Program-made: the position numbers and the translations under genes
Assembly (NCBI GenBank): GCA_964392985.1
Contig: CAYMSF010000003.1
Span: 60,294 to 124,293 of the forward strand
DNA length: 64,000 bases
Reading direction: 5' to 3'
Source: CAYMSF01 sp964392985
GTDB taxonomy: Bacteria > Verrucomicrobiota > Lentisphaeria > Victivallales > Victivallaceae
Shown here: one piece after another, positions 17,444-26,379 of the stretch
Layout of the letters: the number at the start of each line of letters is the position of its first letter
Numbering within the stretch: position 1 is the stretch's first letter
Notes under the pieces: model-generated
What the model saw: only the letters and a program-made list of their open reading frames with translations
Told to the model about the DNA's origin: nothing
Database searches by the model: none

Positions 17444-19135
17444 ATGCTGACAATTAAAAACATCACCCACATTACCAATACATATCGAAATTTAAAACGC
17501 TATGAACACATCATCCAGGTAATATGCAAATACGGCTTCGGCGATATCCTCGAATCCCTTAAACTGGAAAATTACTACGAATACAGCCGTCAACTAATAC
17601 AAAAATCATATAAATTTACCAATCACAGTCATGCGGAACGAGTTAGGATGGCGCTCGAAGAACTCGGCCCGACATTTATAAAACTTGGACAGATTCTTTC
17701 CACCAGACCCGACCTTGTAGGAATAGAATACTCTCAGGAATTAAGCAAATTGCAGGACAGCGTTCCAGAATTTCCATTCGAAGACGCCGCCAAGGTCATT
17801 GAAGAAGAATTTGGCAAGACGGTTAAAGAACTGTTTCTAAGTTTTGAACACGTGCCGCTTGCCGCCGCCTCTATTGGCCAGGTACATCGGGCAGTAACAC
17901 TTTCCGGCGAGCAGGTTGTAGTAAAAATACAGCGGCCCGGCATTACCACGCTAATCGAAACTGACCTGGAAATCATGAACCATCTGGCATTGATAGCGGA
18001 AAACCATCTGACGGAGGCGGCAATATACAAACCTACCGCAATAGTCAGTGAATTTGCCCGCACCCTGGAGAAGGAAATAGATTATACCATTGAAGCCCAG
18101 TATACTTTACGTTTTGCCAGAAATTTCGCTGATAATCCACTCATCGGCGTGCCCAAAGTTTATTCTGAACTGTCTTCACAGAAAGTATTGACCATGGAAT
18201 ACGTTGACGGTATTAAGGTTTCTGAGTTACGGTCACATCCTGATATCGCGAAGTATGACTTGAAAGTCATTGCCGCCACTGGTGCGGATGCAATTCTCGA
18301 ACAGGTTTTTATTCATGGATTCTTTCATGCAGATCCTCACCCGGGGAATATTTTTATTCTTCCGGAAAACCGGGTGTGCTTCCTGGACTTTGGCATGATG
18401 GGGCTGATTTCCGTACAGGAAAGACACGATTTTGCCCGCCTGCTGTCCAGTATTGTTTATTGCGACGAGTTGCGTATTATGACGAATGCGCTGAAGTTTG
18501 TCAAGTATGACAAGGAACCTGACATGGTGGAATTACAACGCGATTTATGCGATATTGTGAATGAACAACTTTATCGCCCGGTGGGTGACATCAAACTATC
18601 AAAGGTTCTTGAACTTTTGCTAAGCACCCTCTCCTGCCATAAACTTACGCTGAAACCTAATATATATATTATGTTCAAAGCCTTGATGACTGGAGAAAAA
18701 ATCGCACACGAACTCGACCCTGAGTTACAAATCATTGAGCGTTTAAAACCTTTTGTCAGCAGATTGCGGTTTGATTTTCTGCGACCGGAAAAAATTCTAG
18801 CCGGTATGATTGAACCATTGGAAGACATGTTGCATACTATGACCGACATTCCGGTAACTATCCATAGCCTGCTGGAAAAAACCAGACAGGGCAAATTAAA
18901 ATTTGAATTTGAGCATCGCGGTCTTGAACCTTTACTGCGCACTTTGGAGCGTGTCAGTGACCACGTCGCCTATTCCATCGTACTGGCATCACTCATTATC
19001 GGTTCTTCGTTAATTGTACTCTCAAAAATCCCTCCGCACTGGTACGGCATTCCTGTAATAGGTATTGTGGGATTTATGATCTCCGGGTTAATCGGTTTCC
19101 GTGTGTTGCTTTTTCCACGCCGTGGCAAAAAGTAA
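17444..19135 (+). CDS. ABC1 atypical kinase family protein (AarF/UbiB)
   Basis: A 563-residue member of the UbiB/ADCK family, whose bacterial members support ubiquinone or other isoprenoid-lipid metabolism as atypical kinase/ATPases. The signature KxGQ motif is in FIKLGQILSTRPDL. The Ala-rich loop is AAASIGQVHRA and the ATP-site Lys is in VVVKIQRPG. The catalytic loop is HADPHPGN and the metal motif LDFGMMG. Two C-terminal membrane helices anchor it. GGGAGAGG (17431-17438) precedes the ATG at 17444. An in-frame ATG at 17420 lacks such a site. No ubi or men genes are nearby. Confidence 0.9.
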   Translation: MLTIKNITHITNTYRNLKRYEHIIQVICKYGFGDILESLKLENYYEYSRQLIQKSYKFTNHSHAERVRMALEELGPTFIKLGQILSTRPDLVGIEYSQELSKLQDSVPEFPFEDAAKVIEEEFGKTVKELFLSFEHVPLAAASIGQVHRAVTLSGEQVVVKIQRPGITTLIETDLEIMNHLALIAENHLTEAAIYKPTAIVSEFARTLEKEIDYTIEAQYTLRFARNFADNPLIGVPKVYSELSSQKVLTMEYVDGIKVSELRSHPDIAKYDLKVIAATGADAILEQVFIHGFFHADPHPGNIFILPENRVCFLDFGMMGLISVQERHDFARLLSSIVYCDELRIMTNALKFVKYDKEPDMVELQRDLCDIVNEQLYRPVGDIKLSKVLELLLSTLSCHKLTLKPNIYIMFKALMTGEKIAHELDPELQIIERLKPFVSRLRFDFLRPEKILAGMIEPLEDMLHTMTDIPVTIHSLLEKTRQGKLKFEFEHRGLEPLLRTLERVSDHVAYSIVLASLIIGSSLIVLSKIPPHWYGIPVIGIVGFMISGLIGFRVLLFPRRGKK

Positions 19136-19174
19136 ACGTTGCAGAAGCCATACAATCAGCTCATTAATTTCCAC

Positions 19175-19208
19175 AAAAAAGGGAGCCTGATATTACTACC
19201 AGACTCCC
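19175..19208 (-). terminator. Intrinsic terminator of glnN
   Basis: Read on the minus strand, GGGAG-T-CTG and CAG-C-CTCCC arms form a stem with one mismatch and a loop of about ten bases, followed by six T. It lies just past the glnN stop, in the gap convergent with the AarF/UbiB gene. Confidence 0.75.
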
Positions 19209-19226
19209 GTCAGTGCTACAAATTTA

Positions 19227-21371
19227 TCAATAGATAAACAGCAATTCACTATACTTTGCCAGCGGCCAAAGTGAATCGTCAACCTGTTGTTCCAGTTCAT
19301 CAACAGCTTTTCTGAGCGGTACCAGTTTATCGGCGATTCTTTCCGGTTTATCGGCATCAACTTCTTTTTGAAGAGCGTTGACTGCAACAGTTATAGCCTC
19401 AATGAGTTTACCGGTATTGTCAAGCGATTGCTTAATTTCTTTCACTCCGGCTTTGGCGCCGACAGCATTCATCTTGGCAATTGTTTCAGCAAGACTGTTC
19501 AACTGTTGTGCAGCCACCGGCATAATCATAGTGGTAACAATTGACAATGCCATCTGTCCCTCAATTTTCAACTTCTTGTGATACTCTTCTTTGAAAATTT
19601 CATATCTGGAATGAGTTTCTTTTGGCGAAAGCACTTTGTACTTGTCAAATAAAGCAATATTTTCTTTGGTTACCAGATGACCAAGGGCGTCCGGAGTCCT
19701 GCGGAAGTTGTTTAGACCGCGTTTTTCAGCTTCTTTAGCCCAGGCGGCGCTGTAATTATCGCCGTTGAAAATAACACGTTTATGCTTTTTAATGATATTT
19801 TGCAATATTTTCTGCAAGGCTTGATGGAAATCTTTCTTCGCCACTTTTTCCAATGCTGATGCAACTTCGTCAAGAGATTCAGCTACGATTGTGTTTAATA
19901 CTACGTTCGGTCCGGCACAAGACTGGCTGGAACCAACGGCCCGGAATTCAAATTTGTTCCCGGTAAACGCAAACGGACTGGTACGATTGCGGTCAGTAGC
20001 ATCAAGCGGCAGCGGCGGCAAGGCATCCACACCAATCTGCATTACTCTGCTGCGGGTTGAAGATTTTGCTCCACCCTTTTCAATTTGTTCAATCACATCG
20101 GTAAGTTGCTCGCCGAGGAATATCGAAATAATCGCCGGTGGCGCTTCATTGGCACCCAGACGGTGATCGTTACCGGCATGTGCGGTTGATACACGCATCA
20201 AATCGGCATGACGGTCAACTGCTTGAATAATAGCGCAAAGGAATGTCAGGAAAATCGCATTCTGGTGCGGATCTTTTCCAGGTTCAAGCAGATTTCTGTT
20301 GCCGCATCCGCAAGACCAGTTGTTATGTTTACCGGAACCGTTGATACCGGCAAATGGCTTTTCATGGAGCAGGCAAACCAAACCATGACGATCCGCAACC
20401 TGCCGCAATACTTCCATCGTAATCATGTTATGATCAACTGCCAGATTCAATTCTTCAAAAATCGGGGCAATTTCAAATTGTGCAGGCGCAACTTCATTAT
20501 GCCTGGTCTTCGCTGGAATGCCCAGACGCCACAGTTCCTGATCAACTTCAGTCATGAATGCCAGAATCCGTGGTTTGATGGCGCCAAAATAATGGTCTTC
20601 CAACTGTTGGTGTTTCGCCGGAACTGCACCAAACAGTGTTCTGCCTGTCTGAATTAAATCCGGACGGCAGATGTATAACCGCTTATCAATCAGAAAATAT
20701 TCCTGCTCGGCTCCAAGGGTAGTAAAAATTTTCTCTTCAGGTTCTTCGCCAAAACACTTTAACACACGTTTTGCCTGTTCAGAGAACGCTTGTATTGAAC
20801 GCAGTAACGGAGTCTTTTTGTCCAACGCTTCACCCGTGTAGGAACAGAACGCAGTCGGTATACAGAGAGTAGCGCCATTCTTACCTTTCTTGATAAACGC
20901 CGGACTGGTCGGATCCCACGCGGTATAACCACGAGCTTCGAAAGTTGCCCGCAGACCGCCTGACGGAAAACTGGAAGCATCCGGTTCACCTTGTATGAGG
21001 TTTTTGCCGGAAAAATTCAATACCACTCCGCCATCGCGATCAGATTCAATGAACGAATCATGCTTTTCCGCGGTTGAACCGGTAAGCGGTTGGAACCAAT
21101 GGGTATAATGACTGGCGCCCTTGCTGATTGCCCATTGCTTCATGGCATTCGCCACATCGTCGGCAATGGTTGAATCCAACGCCACCCCTTTACGAATTGT
21201 TGACAACAATTTCTTGTAAACATCTTTCGGCAGATATTCTTTCATCACTTTCACGCTGAAAACGTTCTCACCGTATATTTGGGTGATGGCCAATTCTTCT
21301 ACCTGTCGTGTGTTTTCCACAGACTCGGACACTATTGCCGCGATTGCCTGTTTCCTGCTTTTGCTGCTCAT
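19227..21371 (-). CDS. glnN: Glutamine synthetase type III
   Basis: Makes glutamine from glutamate, ammonia and ATP; the main ammonium-assimilation enzyme here. At about 714 residues it is the large GSIII class, with the N-terminal region FSVKVMKEYLPKDVYKKL, the family signature THWFQPLTGSTAEKHDSF, the catalytic segment NGSGKHNNWS and AHAGNDHRLGANEAPPA. The preferred ATG is at 21369-21371, since AGGAGG (21379-21384) is 7 nt away. The ATG at 21377 is only 1 nt away. Its upstream region carries a consensus sigma-54 promoter and tandem repeats, implying nitrogen control by an enhancer-binding protein. It ends at a strong terminator and stands alone. Confidence 0.95.
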   Translation of the reverse strand: MSSKSRKQAIAAIVSESVENTRQVEELAITQIYGENVFSVKVMKEYLPKDVYKKLLSTIRKGVALDSTIADDVANAMKQWAISKGASHYTHWFQPLTGSTAEKHDSFIESDRDGGVVLNFSGKNLIQGEPDASSFPSGGLRATFEARGYTAWDPTSPAFIKKGKNGATLCIPTAFCSYTGEALDKKTPLLRSIQAFSEQAKRVLKCFGEEPEEKIFTTLGAEQEYFLIDKRLYICRPDLIQTGRTLFGAVPAKHQQLEDHYFGAIKPRILAFMTEVDQELWRLGIPAKTRHNEVAPAQFEIAPIFEELNLAVDHNMITMEVLRQVADRHGLVCLLHEKPFAGINGSGKHNNWSCGCGNRNLLEPGKDPHQNAIFLTFLCAIIQAVDRHADLMRVSTAHAGNDHRLGANEAPPAIISIFLGEQLTDVIEQIEKGGAKSSTRSRVMQIGVDALPPLPLDATDRNRTSPFAFTGNKFEFRAVGSSQSCAGPNVVLNTIVAESLDEVASALEKVAKKDFHQALQKILQNIIKKHKRVIFNGDNYSAAWAKEAEKRGLNNFRRTPDALGHLVTKENIALFDKYKVLSPKETHSRYEIFKEEYHKKLKIEGQMALSIVTTMIMPVAAQQLNSLAETIAKMNAVGAKAGVKEIKQSLDNTGKLIEAITVAVNALQKEVDADKPERIADKLVPLRKAVDELEQQVDDSLWPLAKYSELLFIY

Positions 21372-21431
21372 GAACATGCCTCCTGTTGGTTAGTTGCAAG
21401 CATTTAAAGTTACAAATTTACAGAATAGATA

Positions 21432-21448
21432 AAGCAACTTATATGCCA
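21432..21448 (-). promoter_or_regulatory. Sigma-54 (-24/-12) promoter of glnN
   Basis: On the minus strand the sequence TGGCATATAAGTTGCTT matches the sigma-54 consensus TGGCAYRNNNNTTGCW at every defined position, with exactly 10 bp between the invariant GG and GC. It would start transcription near 21422, giving a leader of about 50 nt before the glnN ATG. Confidence 0.8.
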
Positions 21449-21526
21449 TTTTTTAGCAATAATTACATATTATACTAATAATAAAGCACTTATAAATATA
21501 TTAATATTAATATTTCTCCCAATTTT

Positions 21527-21590
21527 ACAAATTTGTCATAAATTTGTCATTACAAAAATGTTACTTTATTGTTTAAGTTTACATTTTTGT
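21527..21590. promoter_or_regulatory. Candidate enhancer (activator) sites upstream of glnN
   Basis: Two abutting copies of the 11-bp unit AAATTTGTCAT occupy 21529-21539 and 21540-21550, one helical turn apart, overlapping the palindrome ACAAATTTGT (21527-21536). A further inverted pair ACAAAAATGT (21552-21561) and ACATTTTTGT (21581-21590) follows. They lie about 80-145 bp upstream of the sigma-54 promoter, the usual distance for enhancer-binding activators. The binding protein is unknown. Confidence 0.55.
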
Positions 21591-21599
21591 CAGCATCTT

Positions 21600-22304
21600 T
21601 TATATATGCGGTAAAAATCTGCTGGCAGAATGAAGTTGCGCAATTGCGGCAGAATCGCCATCCGGATTGCGAAAAATATACGTTCCCGCCACCATCATAT
21701 TAGCGCCCGCTTTGGCCGCCGTTTCGACGGTCATGGCGTCAATACCGCCATCTACTTCAAGATGCACTTTAAGTTTCAATTCTTCAATTTTATGGCGGAT
21801 TTTAGTAACTTTCGGCATCATTTCAGCCATAAAACTCTGTCCGCCAAATCCCGGCTCAACCGTCATAATCAAGACAAGGTCAATCTGATCCAACAATGGA
21901 AATATTTGTTCCGCAGGAGTTTTAGGTTTAAGTGAAATACCGACAGTACATCCGGCATTGCGTATCGCTGCGATGACCGAAACCGGGTCGTTTTCAGATT
22001 CCAGATGAAATGTGATATGGTCTGCCCCGGCATGGGTAAATGTTTCGATATATTTGAGCGGGTCAGAAATCATCAGATGTGTATCCAGAATAAGTTTGGT
22101 GGTTTTACGAATTGAACTGATGACAGGAGGTCCGATAGTAAGATTCGGAACAAAATGACCATCCATGACGTCGAGATGAAGCAAATCACAGCCTCCTGAT
22201 TCAACACGGTGGATTTCCTCTCCGAGCCGGGAAAAATCGGCAGCAAGTATTGACGGAGCAACCAGAATTTTGTCAAACCCCAAATCTAGAATTGAATTAC
22301 CCAT
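21600..22304 (-). CDS. rpe: Ribulose-phosphate 3-epimerase
   Basis: Interconverts ribulose 5-phosphate and xylulose 5-phosphate in the pentose phosphate pathway. The 234-residue TIM barrel shows APSILAADFSRLG at its start, LDVMDGHFVPN with the catalytic Asp and metal His, THLMISDP, MTVEPGFGGQSF and EVDGGI with the second catalytic Asp. The ATG at 22302-22304 is chosen because GGAGA lies 6 nt upstream. The frame extends 12 codons further without such a site. It is upstream of glnN on the same strand, but glnN has its own promoter. Confidence 0.93.
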   Translation of the reverse strand: MGNSILDLGFDKILVAPSILAADFSRLGEEIHRVESGGCDLLHLDVMDGHFVPNLTIGPPVISSIRKTTKLILDTHLMISDPLKYIETFTHAGADHITFHLESENDPVSVIAAIRNAGCTVGISLKPKTPAEQIFPLLDQIDLVLIMTVEPGFGGQSFMAEMMPKVTKIRHKIEELKLKVHLEVDGGIDAMTVETAAKAGANMMVAGTYIFRNPDGDSAAIAQLHSASRFLPHI

Positions 22305-22417
22305 ATCACGTCTCCATGCTTGTAGCGAACTATGAATCAATGTGGCTAAATATTTAACGTCGCTTTTAACCGTGACTAAAAAACAAAATACTTAAGAACG
22401 GTTCGGCAAAATACAAA

Positions 22418-23326
22418 TTAATTATTCCTGACCGTTGGTGGTGGTACAACTGGAATAAGTCCGGCTTTTTTCATGCTGTTACCAGTATCTGGCGACCACA
22501 ATCTCTCGACAAACCAATTAACCACGGCATTAACATTATTTTTACCATAACAAACATAAAATACATTCACCATTTTATATTTTCCATTGATAATATTTTT
22601 TTCTTCCGGTATAATACCATCAACGCTCAGCATTTTTACATTTTCCGGTATTTTTTCAGTAAAACCACAGTAACTGATGGCATGTTGATTCGAACCGGTC
22701 AGAATCATGGCTTCCTCTGTAGTAGTAACTTGAAAAATTTTGACTGAAAGTTTAGAGTTTTTCATGATTTTGTCATTCAACACATCAAAACCCGCGCTTC
22801 CCTGTCCGGTGCCAAATAGATGAATCATATAGTCGCTGATGCCGAAAGGTTTCCAAGTGACAATTTCTCCGGAAAAAATCTTCCGGAGGGCGTCTGAACT
22901 CAAATCAGTAATCTTATTATCGGCATTAACCAGAAACAACAAGGGTTCGATTGCAATTGGTTGAACAATACTGCCGGCGAGCGCCTGGCGTTCTGACGCA
23001 GACAGCTCACCGCTCAACAATAAAATCGCTGACTTGCTGGCAAGATAGTTTTTCATGGCGAGCTCGCGGGGTTGGCGCTCAATTAATAGTACCCGCTCTC
23101 CGGCTCCGGTCATCGCCGCAGTCCGAAGAAAGTTCCAGTCGCCAAGTGAATTTGAAATTACCACATCCGGATTCGTCATTTTAGCAAACGTTGCATTAAA
23201 TTTTTCAGAATCCGCAGGTGTCACATTGGGCTTCTCCTCTGCCGCCGCAACTGGTCGTGGCATTAAAACTGCCGGCAGGAGTACTAATGCTGAAAAAGCG
23301 ACATATTTCAAATTTATAAATATCAT
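22418..23326 (-). CDS. PstS-like periplasmic substrate-binding protein
   Basis: A 302-residue exported protein. The signal peptide (FSALVLLPAVLMPRPVAAAE) is cleaved near residue 29. The mature part resembles the phosphate-binding PBP-like domain: SLGDWNFLRTAAMTGAGE, a run LSSDALRKIFSGEIVTWK typical of PstS proteins, GTGQGSAGFDVL near the ligand loop, and ISYCGFTEKI. No pstC, pstA or pstB is nearby, so it may be an orphan binding or sensing protein, and phosphate is not certain as ligand. Confidence 0.8.
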   Translation of the reverse strand: MIFINLKYVAFSALVLLPAVLMPRPVAAAEEKPNVTPADSEKFNATFAKMTNPDVVISNSLGDWNFLRTAAMTGAGERVLLIERQPRELAMKNYLASKSAILLLSGELSASERQALAGSIVQPIAIEPLLFLVNADNKITDLSSDALRKIFSGEIVTWKPFGISDYMIHLFGTGQGSAGFDVLNDKIMKNSKLSVKIFQVTTTEEAMILTGSNQHAISYCGFTEKIPENVKMLSVDGIIPEEKNIINGKYKMVNVFYVCYGKNNVNAVVNWFVERLWSPDTGNSMKKAGLIPVVPPPTVRNN

Positions 23327-23721
23327 TTAAACCTTAAATATCTTTCAAAGGTCAGGTTAAATTTCATTCAGGATAATCTCGTCTCACAACGTTCGTAACT
23401 TTATTCAAAGGTTAGAACTGGAGTAATTTACAAATCGCGACGGTAAATAATTTCTATCAATACGCTACCGCATACATGTCAAACTGTTGAACATAACACC
23501 GTGTAAACAACATAACACGGCATGAATGGTTTTCAACCCTGAAAAGGTGCTTTTTTAGACCAATAGCTATGTCAATCGCGGCGGAATGTCACCGGAAATT
23601 GCAAAGCGGTGATATTTTTGCTCAATCATCAGTTGTATTAATCAAGCTAAAGTGCTAATTGTAATTGGTTGTATTACCGTAAAACTGGCGCATCAGCGCG
23701 ATAGAAAGATGAATAATTGCC
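23327..23721. other. Divergent intergenic region before the RNase G gene
   Basis: This 395-bp gap holds no protein-like ORF. It contains the hairpin CCGTGT/ACACGG (23499-23520), an imperfect direct repeat TTCAAAGGTCAG/TTCAAAGGTTAG near 23345 and 23404, and a terminator-like hairpin at 23587-23619. A long structured leader would fit the autoregulation known for RNase E genes. Confidence 0.5.
23587..23619 (+). terminator. Terminator-like hairpin in the RNase G/E leader
   Basis: TCACCG (23589-23594) pairs with CGGTGA (23607-23612). Flanking bases extend the stem to 8 bp with one G-T pair. The sequence TATTTTT follows. It lies about 100 bp upstream of the RNase G/E start codon on the same strand, so it could act as an attenuator or a leader structure, or it may end another transcript. 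Confidence 0.4.
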
Positions 23722-25374
23722 ATGGACAATGTAAAAAACCGGATAGTATTGAACTGCGAAAAACTGGAAACCAGATTTGCCATGCTGAATGGCGGACGGT
23801 TGGAGGAATACGAGATTGAACGTGCAGAAAATGAACCGCGTGTCGGCTCTGTATATCTCGGTCGAATCGTCAATATAGAACCTACACTCCAAGCCGCTTT
23901 TGTTGATATCGGTATCGGCAAAAACGCTTTCCTGCACTATTGGGACATGGTCGAAGAAGACAAAAAAGTCGGCGAAGATGGCGATTTGGAAGATGACGAA
24001 CCCGTTACTATGGCAGAAGAAAACCAGAAAAAACGTACCGCATTTTCGGAAAAATTACGTCGTATGCGAGGACAGCGTCCCACTGGAAAACAACTCCGGG
24101 AAAAAGAACAAAGCCGCCGGCAGCAAAAATATTCCATAAAAGATATTCCGGACGTGTTCGTCCCGGGTACAGAGTTGCTGGTGCAGATAACCAAAGGACC
24201 GATAGGAACGAAAGGTTGCCGCGTCACCACCAACATTTCCATACCTGGTCGTTTCCTTGTACTCCTGCCCTATTCCAGTCATATCGGTTTGTCCAGTAAA
24301 ATAGACAATAACCAGGAGCGGCAGCGTTTAAGAAAAATTCTTGCCGAGCTTGACGTTCCAGAGGGAATGGGACTGATTTGCCGCACCGTCGGCGAAGGAC
24401 GGAAAGCCATGTTTTTCAAACATGACCTGGATATTCTCCTCGACTACTGGCACAAAGTTGAAGTTGCAATGGACAAAGGCACGGTTCCGGCAACAGTATA
24501 TTCCGAGCCAGGGTTACTTGAACGCACCATCAGAGATTCCGTAACCGACGATATTGATCAAATTGTTGTTGATGACGATACCGCATTTCACATGATTCAC
24601 AACGCTTTGATAAAATTTGGCGGACGGCGCATGGCAAGAAAAGTCATTATGTATGATCGCGATATTTCAATTTTTGAACGTTTCAAGATCATACAACAAA
24701 TCAATGACATATTCAGCCGCGAAGTGCAACTTCCCTCCGGGGGATATATCTGCATTGACGAAACCGAGGCTTTGATTGCTATTGATGTGAATACCGGCAA
24801 AGGCAAACGCCTCGGAGAACAGCCTGAGTTAATCCTGAAAACCAATCTTGAAGCGGCCGAAGAGATAGCCAGGCAATTGCGATTACGCAATATCGGCGGT
24901 CTAGTCGTGCTGGATTTTATCGACATGCGCGGCGCTGTCGACCGGGAGACTGTCTATAAACACATGAAAAAAATGGTGCGTTCTGATCGCGCTAAAACCA
25001 AAATACTGCCGCTCAGCAAACTTGGTCTTATGGAAATGACCCGGCAACGGGAACATGAAAGCATCAAGGATACGGTTTATGATCGTTGTCCTTATTGCAA
25101 CGGCAGCGGTCATATTAAGTCTACCATATCCATGAGCGTTGAAATTCAACGGAGGTTGAATGCTGTCCTTAAACGCAATAGTGTCAAGCCAAACTTGTCA
25201 GTCCGGGTCATTATGCACCCGGATGTCCTTGCCAGGCTGAAAAATGAGGATGCCGGACTGCTCGAGGAACTCGAATCAAAGTATGATGGCAAGAACCTGA
25301 GTTTCCGCGCTGACAGCACGTTGCATCATGAAGATTTCCGGCTGGTTGATCCGGAGACCAATGTGGAATACTGA
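23722..25374 (+). CDS. rng: Ribonuclease G/E
   Basis: A 550-residue single-strand endoribonuclease for rRNA processing and mRNA decay. Residues about 35-200 form the S1 domain (GSVYLGRIVNIEPTLQAAFVDIG), interrupted by a charged insertion of roughly 65 residues rich in E/D then K/R (about 78-140). The DNase-like catalytic domain has metal-binding Asp in LIAIDVNTGKGKR (about 354) and VVLDFIDM (about 400). The zinc-link is CPYCNGSG (about 457). No RNase E-type disordered tail follows, so it is closer in length to RNase G. It is convergent with the amidase (6-bp gap). Confidence 0.93.
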   Translation: MDNVKNRIVLNCEKLETRFAMLNGGRLEEYEIERAENEPRVGSVYLGRIVNIEPTLQAAFVDIGIGKNAFLHYWDMVEEDKKVGEDGDLEDDEPVTMAEENQKKRTAFSEKLRRMRGQRPTGKQLREKEQSRRQQKYSIKDIPDVFVPGTELLVQITKGPIGTKGCRVTTNISIPGRFLVLLPYSSHIGLSSKIDNNQERQRLRKILAELDVPEGMGLICRTVGEGRKAMFFKHDLDILLDYWHKVEVAMDKGTVPATVYSEPGLLERTIRDSVTDDIDQIVVDDDTAFHMIHNALIKFGGRRMARKVIMYDRDISIFERFKIIQQINDIFSREVQLPSGGYICIDETEALIAIDVNTGKGKRLGEQPELILKTNLEAAEEIARQLRLRNIGGLVVLDFIDMRGAVDRETVYKHMKKMVRSDRAKTKILPLSKLGLMEMTRQREHESIKDTVYDRCPYCNGSGHIKSTISMSVEIQRRLNAVLKRNSVKPNLSVRVIMHPDVLARLKNEDAGLLEELESKYDGKNLSFRADSTLHHEDFRLVDPETNVEY

Positions 25375-25380
25375 CCTGAG

Positions 25381-26361
25381 TTATTTACCGGAAACCATCC
25401 GGCTGTAAGCGGTTATACCGTCGGTGATCCCCGCAACTAGCTGCGTTTGATACCATGGGGTGCTTAATTTTATTTCTTCCGCGCCATTGGACAGGAAACC
25501 GCATTCTATCAGCGCAGCCGGGCACGGGGCATTTTTTAAGACATAGAATCTGGCGCGTTTGACACCGCGGTCAAATGCTTTGGTGTGCTTAATCAATTCC
25601 TGCTGAATCTCAAAGGCCAACGCCATATTATTGGCATCAAAACGATTTCCCGGTTCCTGTGACTCGACGACGCGACCGGCATTGGTCGAAGCGGTGCCGT
25701 ATGGCGCCAGACAGTATGTTTCAATTCCGTTAATAACGGGATTGAGCGCCGAATTGCCGTGTATCGAGACATACATGTCCGCATTGACACGGCGACACAG
25801 CTCCATCCGGTCTGCAAGCTCAATAAACCGGTCGGAGGTGCGAGTCATCGCCACCATAAAACCGCGCCGCCGTAAAGACTCGACCAGTTGCATCGAAATC
25901 TTCAAAATAAGATCTTTTTCCCTTAAAATCCTTCCCTTGCAACCATTATCAGTGCCACCATGCCCCGGATCAAGCATAATCAACCCCATCCGGTGTTTTT
26001 TTAATGCCCCGCTGCGGATTAGCGGTTCTATTGTCAGTAAATAATCTTTGTCATTAATGAACGCATTGGATCCTGAAGAATATGCGGCAAACAGCAGGCT
26101 GATTTTAATGCCGTTGACAATTGCATATTTACTCTGGGGAAAGAAGGTCAATTTAAATTTGTCATTATAAAGTACCACGCGGTCCTGCCATGCATAACAG
26201 CGCATGTCATAATTACGGGCGACGTCACGCAAATAAACATACCGCTTGCCCATGGCTGAAGTATAACGTATCTTGCCGGCATCTGTCGTGGCGCTGACGG
26301 ATATTAACGCCATGAATAATAACGTGAATCCCGTGGCGAGTATAAATATTTTTTTTAACAT
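25381..26361 (-). CDS. Exported N-acetylmuramoyl-L-alanine amidase (Amidase_3)
   Basis: A zinc hydrolase that cuts the bond between MurNAc and the peptide stem. The 326 residues comprise a signal peptide (1-25), an N-terminal domain of about 100 residues with YVYLRDVARNYDMRCYAW that resembles copper-amine-oxidase-like/stalk domains, and a catalytic domain. The catalytic motifs are LDPGHGGTDNG (first zinc His), EKDLILKIS (Glu), VSIHGNSA (second His) and ALIECGFLSNG (catalytic Glu). It shares the strand with thiD (18-bp gap), which may form one transcript. Role in septal or wall turnover is inferred. Confidence 0.9.
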   Translation of the reverse strand: MLKKIFILATGFTLLFMALISVSATTDAGKIRYTSAMGKRYVYLRDVARNYDMRCYAWQDRVVLYNDKFKLTFFPQSKYAIVNGIKISLLFAAYSSGSNAFINDKDYLLTIEPLIRSGALKKHRMGLIMLDPGHGGTDNGCKGRILREKDLILKISMQLVESLRRRGFMVAMTRTSDRFIELADRMELCRRVNADMYVSIHGNSALNPVINGIETYCLAPYGTASTNAGRVVESQEPGNRFDANNMALAFEIQQELIKHTKAFDRGVKRARFYVLKNAPCPAALIECGFLSNGAEEIKLSTPWYQTQLVAGITDGITAYSRMVSGK

Positions 26362-26379
26362 TAATGAACCTTTTACGAA

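Noticed and set aside
20208..20657. 149-residue frame opposite glutamine synthetase
   Set aside because: It is a shadow of glnN on the other strand, with no ribosome site and no recognisable domain.
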